From NCBI RefSeq assembly GCF_051201015.1, contig NZ_JBPEHI010000001.1: DNA of 64,000 nucleotides; one strand, 5' to 3'. Under the pieces are notes generated by a model. It was given only the letters and a program-made list of their open reading frames with translations, was not told where the DNA came from and searched no databases. The stretch comes from Petrimonas sulfuriphila. Lineage in GTDB: Bacteria > Bacteroidota > Bacteroidia > Bacteroidales > Dysgonomonadaceae. The position numbers and the translations under genes were made by a program. Position 1 is the first letter of the stretch. Every line of letters begins with the position of its first letter. Of this stretch, positions 52,460-61,482 are shown one piece after another.

Positions 52460-52885
52460 ATGTTAACTCCGGAAGAATTAAACAGGGTGGTTGAATCCAT
52501 TCGTGCCGCAGAGGGCAGGACTTCTGCAGAGATTAGAGTCTGCATTGCGAAAAAATGTAAGGAGAATCCCCTGGATGCCGCTTACAAGAAGTTCAAACAG
52601 CTAAAAATGGATACTACCGCATTGCGCAATTCGGTGTTGATTTATGTAGCCCCCGACAATCACAAGGCTGCCGTTGTAGGTGACTCAGGAATAGATGAGG
52701 CAGCTCAGGAAGGCTTCTGGGATTCGGTGCTTGAAGAGATGTTTTCTTTTTTTAAAAACGGACGTATTTGCGAGGGGATCTGTCGGGGTGTGGGTAAAGT
52801 TGGAGAGTTGGTAAATTCCCGTTATCCGGTTTCGGAGAACGATGTAAATGAATTGTGCGACGATGTTATATGGGATGAAGAGTAG
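52460..52885 (+). CDS. TPM domain-containing protein (no signal peptide)
   Basis: A 141-residue protein of the TPM (YgcG N-terminal/TLP18.3) domain family. It starts with LTPEELNRVVESIRAAEGRTSAEIRVCI, followed by NSVLIYVAPDNHKAAVVGD. It lacks the signal peptide and Gly-rich tail of the next gene. The start at 52460 is chosen because the upstream extension overlaps lemA. It overlaps the next gene by 11 nt. The function is unknown; TPM domains are linked to photosystem repair in plants and to phosphatase-like activity in some reports. Confidence 0.8.
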   Translation: MLTPEELNRVVESIRAAEGRTSAEIRVCIAKKCKENPLDAAYKKFKQLKMDTTALRNSVLIYVAPDNHKAAVVGDSGIDEAAQEGFWDSVLEEMFSFFKNGRICEGICRGVGKVGELVNSRYPVSENDVNELCDDVIWDEE

Positions 52886-53642
52886 GCTTGCCTTTATTGT
52901 ATTGTTTTTTTTACTGTCCTTGGGAATTTCGGCACAGGATGTTCCTGATCCGATTTATCCGTACCGCCTGGTAAATGATTTTGCCAACATTTTTTCTGCT
53001 GCCGAAAAACAGGCGTTGGAACAGCGGTTACTAGCATACAACGATTCTACATCCACTCAGATTTACGTGGTGGCTGTGAACGATCTGGGCGGATACCCGG
53101 TATCGGATTACGCATTTGTACTGGGTGAAAAGTGGGGTATCGGGCAAAAGGGTAAAGATAACGGGTTGCTGATCCTCATAAAACCTAAAACCGCTGATAG
53201 CAGGGGGCAGGCGTTTATTGCCACCGGTTATGGGCTGGAGGGTTCCATCAACGATGCTTTCGCCGGTAGGATTGTACGCAACAACATGATTCCCTATTTT
53301 CAGGAGAACGACTATTTTGGAGGAGTAAACGCCGCAGTTGATGCAATTATCGCCCGGTTGTCGGGGGAATTTGATGCAGATGCCGGTGAACCTGAAGGGG
53401 TTCCTATTTGGGCAATTGTTTTGCTTTTTGTCGTTGTTTTTATCTTGTTTTCTCTTTTCTCCCGGGGTGGGGATCAGCACATAGACGGTGACGGACATCA
53501 CAGGGCCGGTGGAGGCCCTCTGTTTTTTCCACCGTTTTCAGGAGGCCGAAGTTCCGGTTGGGGCGGTGGCTTCGGTGGCGGTGGCTTTGGTGGCGGTGGC
53601 GGCGGAAGTTTCGGTGGTGGTGGAGCAGGAGGAAGCTGGTGA
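52875..53642 (+). CDS. YgcG-type TPM domain membrane protein
   Basis: A 255-residue exported TPM-domain protein. The signal peptide ends near residue 20 (LGISAQ). The TPM domain (about 25-155) has VNDFANIFSAAEKQALEQRL and YVVAVNDLGGYP, and the C-terminal half has one membrane helix (about residues 175-200) and a Gly-rich tail ending SW. This architecture is that of E. coli YgcG. The stop codon and the miaA start overlap as TGATG. Confidence 0.88.
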   Translation: MKSRLAFIVLFFLLSLGISAQDVPDPIYPYRLVNDFANIFSAAEKQALEQRLLAYNDSTSTQIYVVAVNDLGGYPVSDYAFVLGEKWGIGQKGKDNGLLILIKPKTADSRGQAFIATGYGLEGSINDAFAGRIVRNNMIPYFQENDYFGGVNAAVDAIIARLSGEFDADAGEPEGVPIWAIVLLFVVVFILFSLFSRGGDQHIDGDGHHRAGGGPLFFPPFSGGRSSGWGGGFGGGGFGGGGGGSFGGGGAGGSW

Positions 53643-54556
53643 TGAAGAAACTCATAACCGTTCTTGGTCCTACGGCCAGTGGAAAAACTACGTTTGCAGC
53701 TCATCTCGCCTCACGGCTCGACGGCGAAATTATCAGTGCTGATTCGCGTCAGGTATACCGCGGAATGGATATAGGTACGGGAAAAGACTTGGCTGATTAC
53801 CGGATTGGAGACAATCCGGTCCCTTACCACCTTATCGACATTCGTGATGCGGGCGACAAGTACACGTTGTTCAATTACCAGCACGATTTCCATAAGGTTT
53901 ACAGCGATGTTTTATCGCGCAACAAGACAGCGATACTGTGCGGAGGTACCGGGCTTTATATTGAATCTGTCCTGAAAGGGTACCGCCTGCCCGATGTTCC
54001 CGAGAATGCCGTCCTGAGGAAAAGGCTGGAAACTAAATCGCTGGATGAACTTACGCGGATTCTCTCTTCATACAAACCGCTTCACAATACCACCGATACC
54101 GACACAAAAAAACGGGCAATCCGCGCTATAGAAATTGCGGATTTCCAATGTAAACATCCGGCTTCGGAACTTGATTACCCTCCAGTTGAGAGTGTTATCA
54201 TCGGGCTGGACATCGACCGGGAATCCCGAAGGCAAAAAATATCTTCACGCCTGAAAAAAAGGTTGGATGAAGGAATGGTTGCAGAGGTACAGTCCCTGCT
54301 CAATAAGGGTGTTTCTCCCGATGATCTTATTTATTACGGACTTGAATACAAGTTTGTAACGCTGTACGTAACTGGTAAAATTAATTTCGAGGAGATGTTT
54401 TCGGAACTCGAAATAGCCATTCATCAGTTTGCCAAGCGTCAGATGACCTGGTTCCGTGGTATGGAGAGGCGCGGTTTTACCATTCATTGGCTGGATTTTT
54501 TGCTGCCGGTGGATGAAAAAATCGAAAAAGCGCTTGTCCTTATCCGGAATTCCTGA
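53642..54556 (+). CDS. miaA: tRNA dimethylallyltransferase
   Basis: A 304-residue enzyme that transfers a dimethylallyl group to A37 of tRNAs reading codons that begin with U. The P-loop is GPTASGKTT (residues 8-16). SADSRQVYRGMDIGTGK follows, then GGTGLYI and the central tRNA-binding part, and the C-terminal RQMTWFRGM. The start at 53642 overlaps the preceding stop; the apparent longer reading is the Gly-rich tail of the previous gene in another frame. Confidence 0.96.
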   Translation: MKKLITVLGPTASGKTTFAAHLASRLDGEIISADSRQVYRGMDIGTGKDLADYRIGDNPVPYHLIDIRDAGDKYTLFNYQHDFHKVYSDVLSRNKTAILCGGTGLYIESVLKGYRLPDVPENAVLRKRLETKSLDELTRILSSYKPLHNTTDTDTKKRAIRAIEIADFQCKHPASELDYPPVESVIIGLDIDRESRRQKISSRLKKRLDEGMVAEVQSLLNKGVSPDDLIYYGLEYKFVTLYVTGKINFEEMFSELEIAIHQFAKRQMTWFRGMERRGFTIHWLDFLLPVDEKIEKALVLIRNS

Positions 54557-54597
54557 ATTTAAACCGTGTAAATTCCCGAAATATCGGCAAAAAAATG

Positions 54598-54605
54598 TAT
54601 TTTTG
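54598..54605 (+). promoter_or_regulatory. Candidate -7 box of lysA inside a hairpin
   Basis: TATTTTTG fits TAnnTTTG, about 38 nt before the lysA ATG. It is part of a 9-bp inverted repeat (CGGCAAAAA...TTTTTGCCG, 54586-54609), which has no U-tract and could be an operator or a weak terminator of miaA. Confidence 0.35.
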
Positions 54606-54642
54606 CCGGCACCATTTTTTACATTCTATAAAATAAAAATCG

Positions 54643-55800
54643 ATGATCAAAGGTCAATTTCCCGTCGAAAAATTTCATTCTTTGGAAACGCCATTCTATT
54701 ATTACGACATGGATTTGCTGCGTCAAACACTTGACGCGGTAAAAAAGGAGGTCGAAGGCAAGAATTACATTGTTCATTACGCATTGAAAGCAAACGCCAA
54801 TCCGAGGATATTGCGCGAAATAGCGTCTTATGGTTTTGGAGCGGATTGTGTGAGCGGAAACGAAATACTTAAAGCCCTGGATTGCGGATTTCCCGCGTCG
54901 AAAATAGCTTTTGCCGGAGTAGGGAAAACCGACAAAGAGATCAAGATCGGGTTGGATAATGGTATTTTTTGCTTTAATGTGGAGTCATTGCCTGAAATGG
55001 AGGCCATCGATCGGCTGGCTTCTGAAACAGGAAATGTGGCTCCTGTTGCGCTGCGAATCAACCCGAATGTGGATGCTCACACACACCGGTATATCACCAC
55101 CGGACTGGAAGAAAATAAGTTTGGGCTTAACGAATCGGATTTACCGAAGGCTATTGATTTGATCGAGAAAAGCAAGCATTTGAAGTTGATCGGGATGCAT
55201 TTTCACATCGGTTCGCAGATTACGGATTTATCGTCGTTTGAGGATTTGTGTGTGAAAGCCGTTGAATTACAGAACTGGTTTTCTCAGCGGGGTATTTCTT
55301 TCGAAGTTCTTAACGTAGGGGGTGGTTTGGGAATTAATTACCATCATCCCAATCATTGTCCTGTTGCTGATTTTGAAGCTTATTTCAGATTGTTTGCCAA
55401 GTACTTAAAACTTCAGGAAAATCAAACACTTCATTTTGAGTTGGGGCGATCTTTCGTCGCACCGTGTGGGTCCCTTATCGCGAGGACCACATACGTGAAA
55501 GAGGGTACCACCAAAAAGTTTCTGATCACGGATGCCGGAATGTCCGATTTGATCCGCCCTGCCCTCTATCAGGCATTCCATCATATCGAAAACATCAGTT
55601 CAGACAAAGAGTACGAAACTTACGATGTTGTCGGCCCCGTTTGTGAGTCGAGTGATGTTTTTGGGGAGGCTGTGTTGTTGAATCAATCCCGGCGGGGAGA
55701 TTTTATCGCTATCCGTTCTGCCGGTGCTTACGGAGAGACGATGGCGTCGATGTACAATTGCCGCGCATTGCCCCGGTCTTATTTTTCTGACTCGTTGTAA
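54643..55800 (+). CDS. lysA: Diaminopimelate decarboxylase
   Basis: A 385-residue fold-type III PLP decarboxylase, the last step in lysine synthesis. PLP Lys lies in HYALKANANPRIL; ADCVSGNEI, GMHFHIGSQI and VLNVGGGLGINY follow, and the C-terminal CxS(D) site GPVCESSDVFG and GAYGETMASMYN complete the active site. It is slightly shorter than the E. coli enzyme. The GT2 gene begins 2 nt later. Confidence 0.95.
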   Translation: MIKGQFPVEKFHSLETPFYYYDMDLLRQTLDAVKKEVEGKNYIVHYALKANANPRILREIASYGFGADCVSGNEILKALDCGFPASKIAFAGVGKTDKEIKIGLDNGIFCFNVESLPEMEAIDRLASETGNVAPVALRINPNVDAHTHRYITTGLEENKFGLNESDLPKAIDLIEKSKHLKLIGMHFHIGSQITDLSSFEDLCVKAVELQNWFSQRGISFEVLNVGGGLGINYHHPNHCPVADFEAYFRLFAKYLKLQENQTLHFELGRSFVAPCGSLIARTTYVKEGTTKKFLITDAGMSDLIRPALYQAFHHIENISSDKEYETYDVVGPVCESSDVFGEAVLLNQSRRGDFIAIRSAGAYGETMASMYNCRALPRSYFSDSL

Positions 55801-55802
55801 TT

Positions 55803-56978
55803 ATGGATTTACCGTACATTTTTAATTTCAATTTTCCACTTCCCTTTTGGATTATTTCGGGAGCTATTTTGCTTTTTTTTAGTATTCAATTGGTTTACTA
55901 TTTATTGGTTTACAGAAAACCGTATGTTTACGAACAGAAAAGGAACAAATCTCTGCCGCTTTCAGAAAATCTACCTTCCGTTTCGGTGGTTATTGCTTCA
56001 AAAAATGAATCTGAAAATTTGGAGAAATACCTTCCGGCCATACTGGAACAGGATTATCCTGATTTTGAGGTAATCGTGGTAAACATGGGGTCGACGGATG
56101 AGACGGATGTATTGCTCAAAGGCCTTAATCAAAAATACCCCCATCTTTACCATACCTATGTGCCGGCTGAAGCAGAGGATGTGAACGGGAAGAAACTTGC
56201 ATTGACCTTAGGGATCAAGGCGGCAAAAAACGATATCTTATTGTTTACGGAAGCTTACTGTGTGCCGGCTTCAGATCATTGGATCCGGGAGTTTGGCCGT
56301 GAATTCTCTAAAGGTAGGGATATTGTATTGGGGTTTTGTAAATTACAGGTTGGGAGGAAGGTTGCAATGAGAAAGTTCATACTTTACGACAACCTGATCC
56401 ACGGGTTGAAGTATTTGTCGCTCGCTGTTCTCGGAAAGCCATTTATGGGGATCGGCAGGAACCTGGCTTACAGAAAGGAAATATTCTTCGAGGAGAAAGG
56501 ATTCTCGTCGGTTTTGAACATCGACGAGGGTGAAGATGACTTGTTCATTAATAAGATAGCCGGGAAGAAGAGTGTAGGGGTGGTGGTATCGCCGGAAAGC
56601 ATGACGCAAAGTGATGTAGTGAATAATTTTTTTACCTGGAGGGCTTTGAAGTCCAAGTATTTGTACACCAAACAGTTTTATAAAGGAGTATCGTCTTTAG
56701 TTTTTGGTTTCGAAACATTTTCGAAATACTTGTTCTATCTCTCTGTTGTTTCAGGAATTACGTACGGAATGGTCTTTGGTAATTACCCGCTCATCGCTTT
56801 AAGTGTCTTTTTCCTGGTTGTCAGGTTTGTGGTTCAGTTATACGTAATCGGTAAAAGCAGCCGGCTCTTTAATGCCGGAAAATACCATGTCAACCTATTC
56901 TTTTTTGATCTTTTTCAACCTTTCAATAACTTCAAATTCAGGAAATACGCCAACAAAAGGAACCGATTGAGAAAATAA
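55803..56978 (+). CDS. Family 2 glycosyltransferase, membrane-bound
   Basis: A 391-residue GT-A-type glycosyltransferase. One membrane helix at the N-terminus (about residues 15-35) precedes the nucleotide-sugar domain (about 55-280: VSVVIASKNESENLEKYLPAI, QDYPDFEVIVVNMGSTDETD, NGKKLALTLGIKAAKNDILLFTEA). Two or three further helices follow after residue 300. Expected acidic metal-binding residues are in the TEAYC segment. The sugar donor and acceptor are unknown. It is co-transcribed with lysA. Confidence 0.85.
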   Translation: MDLPYIFNFNFPLPFWIISGAILLFFSIQLVYYLLVYRKPYVYEQKRNKSLPLSENLPSVSVVIASKNESENLEKYLPAILEQDYPDFEVIVVNMGSTDETDVLLKGLNQKYPHLYHTYVPAEAEDVNGKKLALTLGIKAAKNDILLFTEAYCVPASDHWIREFGREFSKGRDIVLGFCKLQVGRKVAMRKFILYDNLIHGLKYLSLAVLGKPFMGIGRNLAYRKEIFFEEKGFSSVLNIDEGEDDLFINKIAGKKSVGVVVSPESMTQSDVVNNFFTWRALKSKYLYTKQFYKGVSSLVFGFETFSKYLFYLSVVSGITYGMVFGNYPLIALSVFFLVVRFVVQLYVIGKSSRLFNAGKYHVNLFFFDLFQPFNNFKFRKYANKRNRLRK

Positions 56979-57134
56979 GAGATGCTGTGGCTTTCAGACG
57001 ATTTTCTGCCAATCTGACATTTAAAAGTTTTGAAATTGTTTTTTTTACGGTTAAAGCGGGTTAATCGATTCTTCTTTTAGTTAAAAGTGTCAAAAAAGAA
57101 TCTTTGAGTTAAACTCTTGTACGCTTTTTGTTTC

Positions 57135-57142
57135 TACATTTG
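57135..57142 (+). promoter_or_regulatory. Candidate -7 box of htrA-type gene
   Basis: TACATTTG fits TAnnTTTG and lies 36 nt before the ATG at 57179. No -33 TTG at standard spacing. Confidence 0.45.
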
Positions 57143-57178
57143 TGTAAGTGTTAAAATTCAAACTTAATAAATAAGAAT

Positions 57179-58702
57179 ATGAATACTGGAAACGTAAAAA
57201 ACATTGTGACAATTGTTATTGTCGCTATACTCAGTTCGGTAATTACTCTTTTTGGGTACAATACTGTTACGAAAAATAATTCGAAAGGAATTTTAAATTC
57301 TTCCGGGAGTCTCAGACAAAGTGAATACGCTGATTCTTTTGATCAGGACAAAAACGTGAGATTGGCTAATTTGACTACCCAGCAAGGGTATCCAGATTTT
57401 ACAGAAGCCGCTGCCAAGTCGGTGAATGGAGTTGTCCACGTAAAGGTGAAGTCCGTCAGCCAACAGCAATATATGAATCCGTTTGATTTTTTCTTCGGTT
57501 TTGGAGAAAGAAATACCCAACCCCGTGAACAAATCGGATTCGGGTCGGGGGTTATTATTTCAAAGGACGGATATATAATCACCAATAACCATGTGGTTGA
57601 AGGGGCAACCGAAGTAACGGTTTCTCTCAACGACAACAGGGAGATGACGGCCAAAGTTATCGGTGCGGATCCGCAGACAGATATTGCCTTAATAAAAATA
57701 GAAGGGGATGATTTCCCTTATCTCACTTTCGGAAATTCCGACGCTTTAGAAGTGGGAGAGTGGGTTCTTGCCGTTGGAAATCCGTTTAACCTGACTTCTA
57801 CTGTAACCGCAGGGATCGTTAGTGCTAAAAATAGGGGAAATATTGTTGGTGGAAATTTGAATATCCAATCTTTTATCCAGGTTGATGCTGCCGTAAACAG
57901 AGGTAACAGTGGGGGAGCATTGGTCAATACCCGAGGTGAATTGGTGGGAATAAATACAGCCATCTTCTCTCAATCGGGTGATTTTAATGGCTTGGCTTTT
58001 GCCGTACCTATCTCTATTGCAGGGAAAGTGGCGGCAGACTTGAAGCAATTCGGAACCGTGCAGAGAGCCGTGCTGGGAATACAAGTGCCGAACATTGAAA
58101 TGGTCAGACGCCAGGATCCTGACAAAGCCAGTGAACTTTCCCAGATTGTAGGAGTTTTGGTGGAAGATTTTGGTGACAGAAGTGCTGCTAAAGCCGCTGG
58201 CCTGGAAAAAGGGGATATCATTAAAGCGATTAACAACGTGCAAATTCGTAATTTTGCAGGATTGCAGGACCAGTTGAGCAGGTATCGTCCCGGAGACAAG
58301 GTAAAGGTAACTGTCGACAGAAATGGTAAAGAGCATTCGTATACTGTTGAATTGAAAAACGATGCCGGAAATACGGAAATTCAAAGAAGTTCGGACAGTA
58401 TGAGTTTGTTGGGTGCTACTTTCAGCGACATCCCCAACAGCAGAAAACAACAGCTTGGGATTAACAGCGGTGTCGAGGTGTCGAGCGTGGATAACAGCGG
58501 TTTATTCAGGAAAGAAGGAATAAACAAAGGATTTATAATCATGCGGGTAAATAATACCCCTGTAAACAGCGGAGACGAAATTGCTAAAATTGTTTCATCG
58601 GTGAGCAGAAGCAGCCAGGACAAAGTTATATTGATTGCCGGTTTTTACCCGAACGGAAGAACTCAATACATTGCGATAGACTTATCGCAAGGCCTAAAAT
58701 AG
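57179..58702 (+). CDS. Do/DegQ-type serine endoprotease (HtrA)
   Basis: A 507-residue periplasmic protease-chaperone for misfolded envelope proteins. An N-terminal membrane anchor or uncleaved signal (about residues 8-28) is followed by the trypsin-like domain with triad His138 (TNNHVVEG), Asp168 (TDIALIK) and Ser244 (RGNSGGALVN). Two PDZ domains follow (about 290-390 and 410-500). Length is normal for DegP/DegQ. It stands alone between its promoter and the rpoD promoter, with a GC-poor hairpin after its stop (58772-58804). Confidence 0.95.
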   Translation: MNTGNVKNIVTIVIVAILSSVITLFGYNTVTKNNSKGILNSSGSLRQSEYADSFDQDKNVRLANLTTQQGYPDFTEAAAKSVNGVVHVKVKSVSQQQYMNPFDFFFGFGERNTQPREQIGFGSGVIISKDGYIITNNHVVEGATEVTVSLNDNREMTAKVIGADPQTDIALIKIEGDDFPYLTFGNSDALEVGEWVLAVGNPFNLTSTVTAGIVSAKNRGNIVGGNLNIQSFIQVDAAVNRGNSGGALVNTRGELVGINTAIFSQSGDFNGLAFAVPISIAGKVAADLKQFGTVQRAVLGIQVPNIEMVRRQDPDKASELSQIVGVLVEDFGDRSAAKAAGLEKGDIIKAINNVQIRNFAGLQDQLSRYRPGDKVKVTVDRNGKEHSYTVELKNDAGNTEIQRSSDSMSLLGATFSDIPNSRKQQLGINSGVEVSSVDNSGLFRKEGINKGFIIMRVNNTPVNSGDEIAKIVSSVSRSSQDKVILIAGFYPNGRTQYIAIDLSQGLK

Positions 58703-58771
58703 GAGGTTGTGTTAATTTAGGTTAATTGGCTGTTTTTTTTGTAACAAAAACATACCGAAGTGTGTTTGTAT

Positions 58772-58804
58772 AGCAAAGGGTTTGGAGTATCCAAATCCTT
58801 CGCT
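58772..58804 (+). terminator. Hairpin after the HtrA gene
   Basis: AAGGGTTTGGA, a 3-nt loop and TCCAAATCCTT pair over 11 bp with one G-U, extended by AGC/GCT after one unpaired base. No U-tract follows, so it is a weak terminator candidate or 3' stabilising structure. Confidence 0.4.
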
Positions 58805-58861
58805 GTTAAAAGCAAACGATATAAAGATGGATTAAAATTCTCTTATTGCAAAAAAAAACAG

Positions 58862-58869
58862 TATCTTTG
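58862..58869 (+). promoter_or_regulatory. -7 box of rpoD
   Basis: TATCTTTG matches TAnnTTTG exactly, about 40 nt before the ATG at 58909, in the context CAGTATCTTTGCACC often seen in Bacteroidales promoters. The upstream TTG lies 13 nt away, too close for the usual -33 box. Confidence 0.6.
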
Positions 58870-58908
58870 CACCCCCGTTTTAAAAGTAGAAAGGATAAAA
58901 TATAATAA

Positions 58909-59769
58909 ATGAGACAATTAAAGATTACAAAATCGATCACAAATCGTGAAAGCGCTTCTTTGGACAAATACCTTCAGGAGATAGGCCGCGAAGACCTGAT
59001 AACAGTGGAGGAAGAAGTGGAATTGGCTCAGGCAATTAAAAAAGGTGACAGGAAAGCTCTTGAAAAATTGACCCGGGCTAATTTGCGGTTTGTCGTGTCT
59101 GTGGCAAAACAATACCAAAACCAGGGGCTTAGCCTTCCCGACCTGATTAACGAGGGGAACCTCGGGTTGATAAAAGCTGCCGAGAAATTCGATGAAACCC
59201 GGGGATTTAAATTCATCAGTTACGCGGTGTGGTGGATCCGTCAATCTATCCTGCAGGCGTTGGCCGAGCAATCGAGAATCGTTCGTCTGCCGCTTAATCA
59301 GGTGGGGTCTTTGAACAAAATCAGCAAGGCTTTCCAGAAATTTGAACAGGAGAACGAGCGGCGTCCTTCTGCTGAAGAACTGGCCTTGGAGCTTGACCTT
59401 TCGGTTGATAAGGTGACGGATTCGCTCAAGGTTTCTGGAAGGCATATATCGATGGACGCTCCTTTTGTTGAGGGTGAGGACAATAGTCTGCTGGATGTCC
59501 TCGTAAACGACGATGCGCCCATTGCAGACAGGACACTGATTAACGAATCGTTGCAAAAAGAGATTGATCGTGCTCTGGCCACCCTTACCGACCGTGAAAG
59601 CGACATCATCAAGATGTTTTTTGGCATAGGTTGTCAGGAGATGACACTGGAGGAGATTGGAGATAAATTTCAACTTACCCGCGAACGTGTGCGCCAGATA
59701 AAGGAAAAAGCCATAAGGCGGCTTCGTCAGGATTCCAGGAGTAAACTGTTAAAAAGCTATTTGGGCTGA
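58909..59769 (+). CDS. rpoD: RNA polymerase primary sigma factor (SigA/RpoD type)
   Basis: A 286-residue sigma-70, of the short form normal for Bacteroidota (no region 1.1). Region 1.2 reads SLDKYLQEIGREDLI and region 2 has RFVVSVAKQYQNQGLSLPDLINEGNLGLIKAAEKFD and AVWWIRQSI. Region 3 follows (about 120-200), and region 4.2 has LEEIGDKFQLTRERVRQIKEKAIRRLR. Its recognition helix is expected to read the TAnnTTTG boxes seen throughout this window. It is single-gene with its own promoter. Confidence 0.96.
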   Translation: MRQLKITKSITNRESASLDKYLQEIGREDLITVEEEVELAQAIKKGDRKALEKLTRANLRFVVSVAKQYQNQGLSLPDLINEGNLGLIKAAEKFDETRGFKFISYAVWWIRQSILQALAEQSRIVRLPLNQVGSLNKISKAFQKFEQENERRPSAEELALELDLSVDKVTDSLKVSGRHISMDAPFVEGEDNSLLDVLVNDDAPIADRTLINESLQKEIDRALATLTDRESDIIKMFFGIGCQEMTLEEIGDKFQLTRERVRQIKEKAIRRLRQDSRSKLLKSYLG

Positions 59770-60043
59770 TAGAACCGTCTATATAATGAAAAATGTGGAA
59801 AAATACCCTAAATCAGGTCATTTTTATCATTTTTCCTTAAAAAAACGATTGTGTTTTGGAAATTAGATTTATCTTTGCGATGATTTCGCTTAAGAAAAGC
59901 TAATTTTATTAGTTTTTTATTCTTTTGCGAACATTTTAAAAATACAAATGTTATAAAACATAGATCATACTCAGCAGTATTAACTATAGACATTAATTAT
60001 CGAGTTATTGTAATAAAACAAATTTTAATTAGAATTTAAATTT
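59770..60043. other. AT-rich region between rpoD and the OmpA-type gene
   Basis: These 274 bases have no gene. TATCTTTG at 59870-59877 is the best promoter for the OmpA-type gene and implies a leader of about 160 nt. A weak hairpin followed by TTTTTT (59895-59918) lies in that leader. Confidence 0.45.
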
Positions 60044-61195
60044 ATGAAAAAGTTTAGTTTACTTTTAATTACGGCTCTTTTTGCATTCGGCATGAGTGCA
60101 CAAGAAGTACAAAACGTTTCCAACGGTACGGTGTACCTGAAGGATAAAGCTAGTGACCATTGGTATATTGGTCTTGGTGGTGGAACAAACCTCTATCTTA
60201 CTAAAGCAGAGAACGATGCAGATGCAAGTTTCGGCGATCGTTTAGGATGGATGGGACAACTTGAAGTTGGAAGATGGAATTCTCCGGTATGGGGTACCCG
60301 CCTGGTTATTGACGGCGGTCATATTAAACACGTAGCTAACGTACCTTTCGGACCTGAACAAAATTGGTTGGGCGGTCATCTTGATATAATGTGGAGCATG
60401 ACCAATGCTTTGGGTGGTTACAATGCTGATAGAGTATGGAACCTTGCTCCCTATCTTGGTATTGGTTACATGTATGGATTGGATGAAGATTGGAAGAAAC
60501 CGAATCCAAACGGTGAAACATTAAAATTCCAAAATCAATCCCTTACTTACAACGTTGGTTTGATCAACAACTTCCAGATTTCAAGAAGCGTGGCTTTATT
60601 CCTCGAATTGGGATGGAGAGTAATGCAGGAATCTTTTGACGGAAGCCCAACAAGCGGAGATTACGACTACGACAGCATGCTTACCGGAACCGCAGGAATC
60701 AAATTCGGCCTTGGCAAACAAGATTTCACGCCTGCTGAGTTGATGGATTACAACCTGATCAACGATTTGAACAGCCAGATCAACAGACTTCGCGCAGAAA
60801 ACGAAGAACTCAGAAAAAGACCGGAATCTTGCCCGGATTGTCCTGAAGTTGCTCCTGCAGTTACTGAAAGTGTTTACGTTCCTAACGTAGTATTCTTCCG
60901 CATCGACTCTTATAAGATTGATAAAGGCCAGCAAGTTAGCGTTTACAACACTGCTGAATACTTGAAAGCTAATCCTAACGCAACCGTTAAGATCGTTGCT
61001 TACGCCGACAGACAAACAGGTACACCTGCTTACAACCTGGCTCTTTCTGAAAAACGTGCTAAAGCCGTTGCTGACGCATTGACTTCGGAATACGGAATTG
61101 ACAGCAGCCGCATCTCTGTTGACTGGAAAGGTGATACTGAACAGCCTTACGCAGAAAACGACTGGAACCGCGTAGCTATCTTCTTTGCTGAATAA
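60044..61195 (+). CDS. OmpA family outer-membrane protein
   Basis: A 383-residue protein with a signal peptide (residues 1-19, ending FGMSAQ), an N-terminal beta-barrel (about 25-235) and a C-terminal peptidoglycan-binding OmpA domain (about 280-383). The latter shows VVFFRIDSYKIDKGQQ, VKIVAYADRQTGTPAYNLALSEKRA and DSSRISVDWKGD. A short Cys-Pro linker (ESCPDCPEV) joins the two domains. It is close to the major OmpA-like porins of Bacteroidales and is likely abundant. A strong terminator follows its stop codon. Confidence 0.95.
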   Translation: MKKFSLLLITALFAFGMSAQEVQNVSNGTVYLKDKASDHWYIGLGGGTNLYLTKAENDADASFGDRLGWMGQLEVGRWNSPVWGTRLVIDGGHIKHVANVPFGPEQNWLGGHLDIMWSMTNALGGYNADRVWNLAPYLGIGYMYGLDEDWKKPNPNGETLKFQNQSLTYNVGLINNFQISRSVALFLELGWRVMQESFDGSPTSGDYDYDSMLTGTAGIKFGLGKQDFTPAELMDYNLINDLNSQINRLRAENEELRKRPESCPDCPEVAPAVTESVYVPNVVFFRIDSYKIDKGQQVSVYNTAEYLKANPNATVKIVAYADRQTGTPAYNLALSEKRAKAVADALTSEYGIDSSRISVDWKGDTEQPYAENDWNRVAIFFAE

Positions 61196-61216
61196 TTCAG
61201 AAAGCCAAGATATACT

Positions 61217-61248
61217 AAAAAAAGCATCTCGTTTGAGATGCTTTTTTT
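61217..61248 (+). terminator. Intrinsic terminator of the OmpA-type gene
   Basis: A 14-bp perfect stem (61217-61230 and 61235-61248) with a 4-nt GTTT loop. The 3' arm ends in seven T. The seven A at the 5' side could make it work in both directions. Confidence 0.9.
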
Positions 61249-61280
61249 ATTGTAATTTGCTGAGCCGGGACCCGGTTTAC

Positions 61281-61305
61281 GCCGGACATCCGGCTTTTCT
61301 TCTTT
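61281..61305 (+). terminator. Second terminator-like hairpin
   Basis: GCCGG, loop ACAT, CCGGC, then TTTTCTTCTTT. It lies 33 nt after the first terminator and may be a backup. Confidence 0.5.
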
Positions 61306-61482
61306 ATGAAAACGCTCTCCCTACTTTGTATTTCTTATATTTATTTCTCATTTTTTTAAAGAACAGATCTTTTGGTGAGCATATGTTCAAAACTATTATT
61401 ATCTTTACACCTGATAAATTTATAAATAAGGAGCTGAAAAGCTTGATAAGTAAGTTTAAAACACGTAAAAAAAACTGATGTC

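Noticed and set aside
61383..61478. 31-residue basic frame just before the DUF5320 gene
   Set aside because: Close spacing (4 nt) is suggestive, but there is no similarity, the composition is that of AT-rich intergenic DNA, and the TATCTTTA promoter-like box lies inside it.
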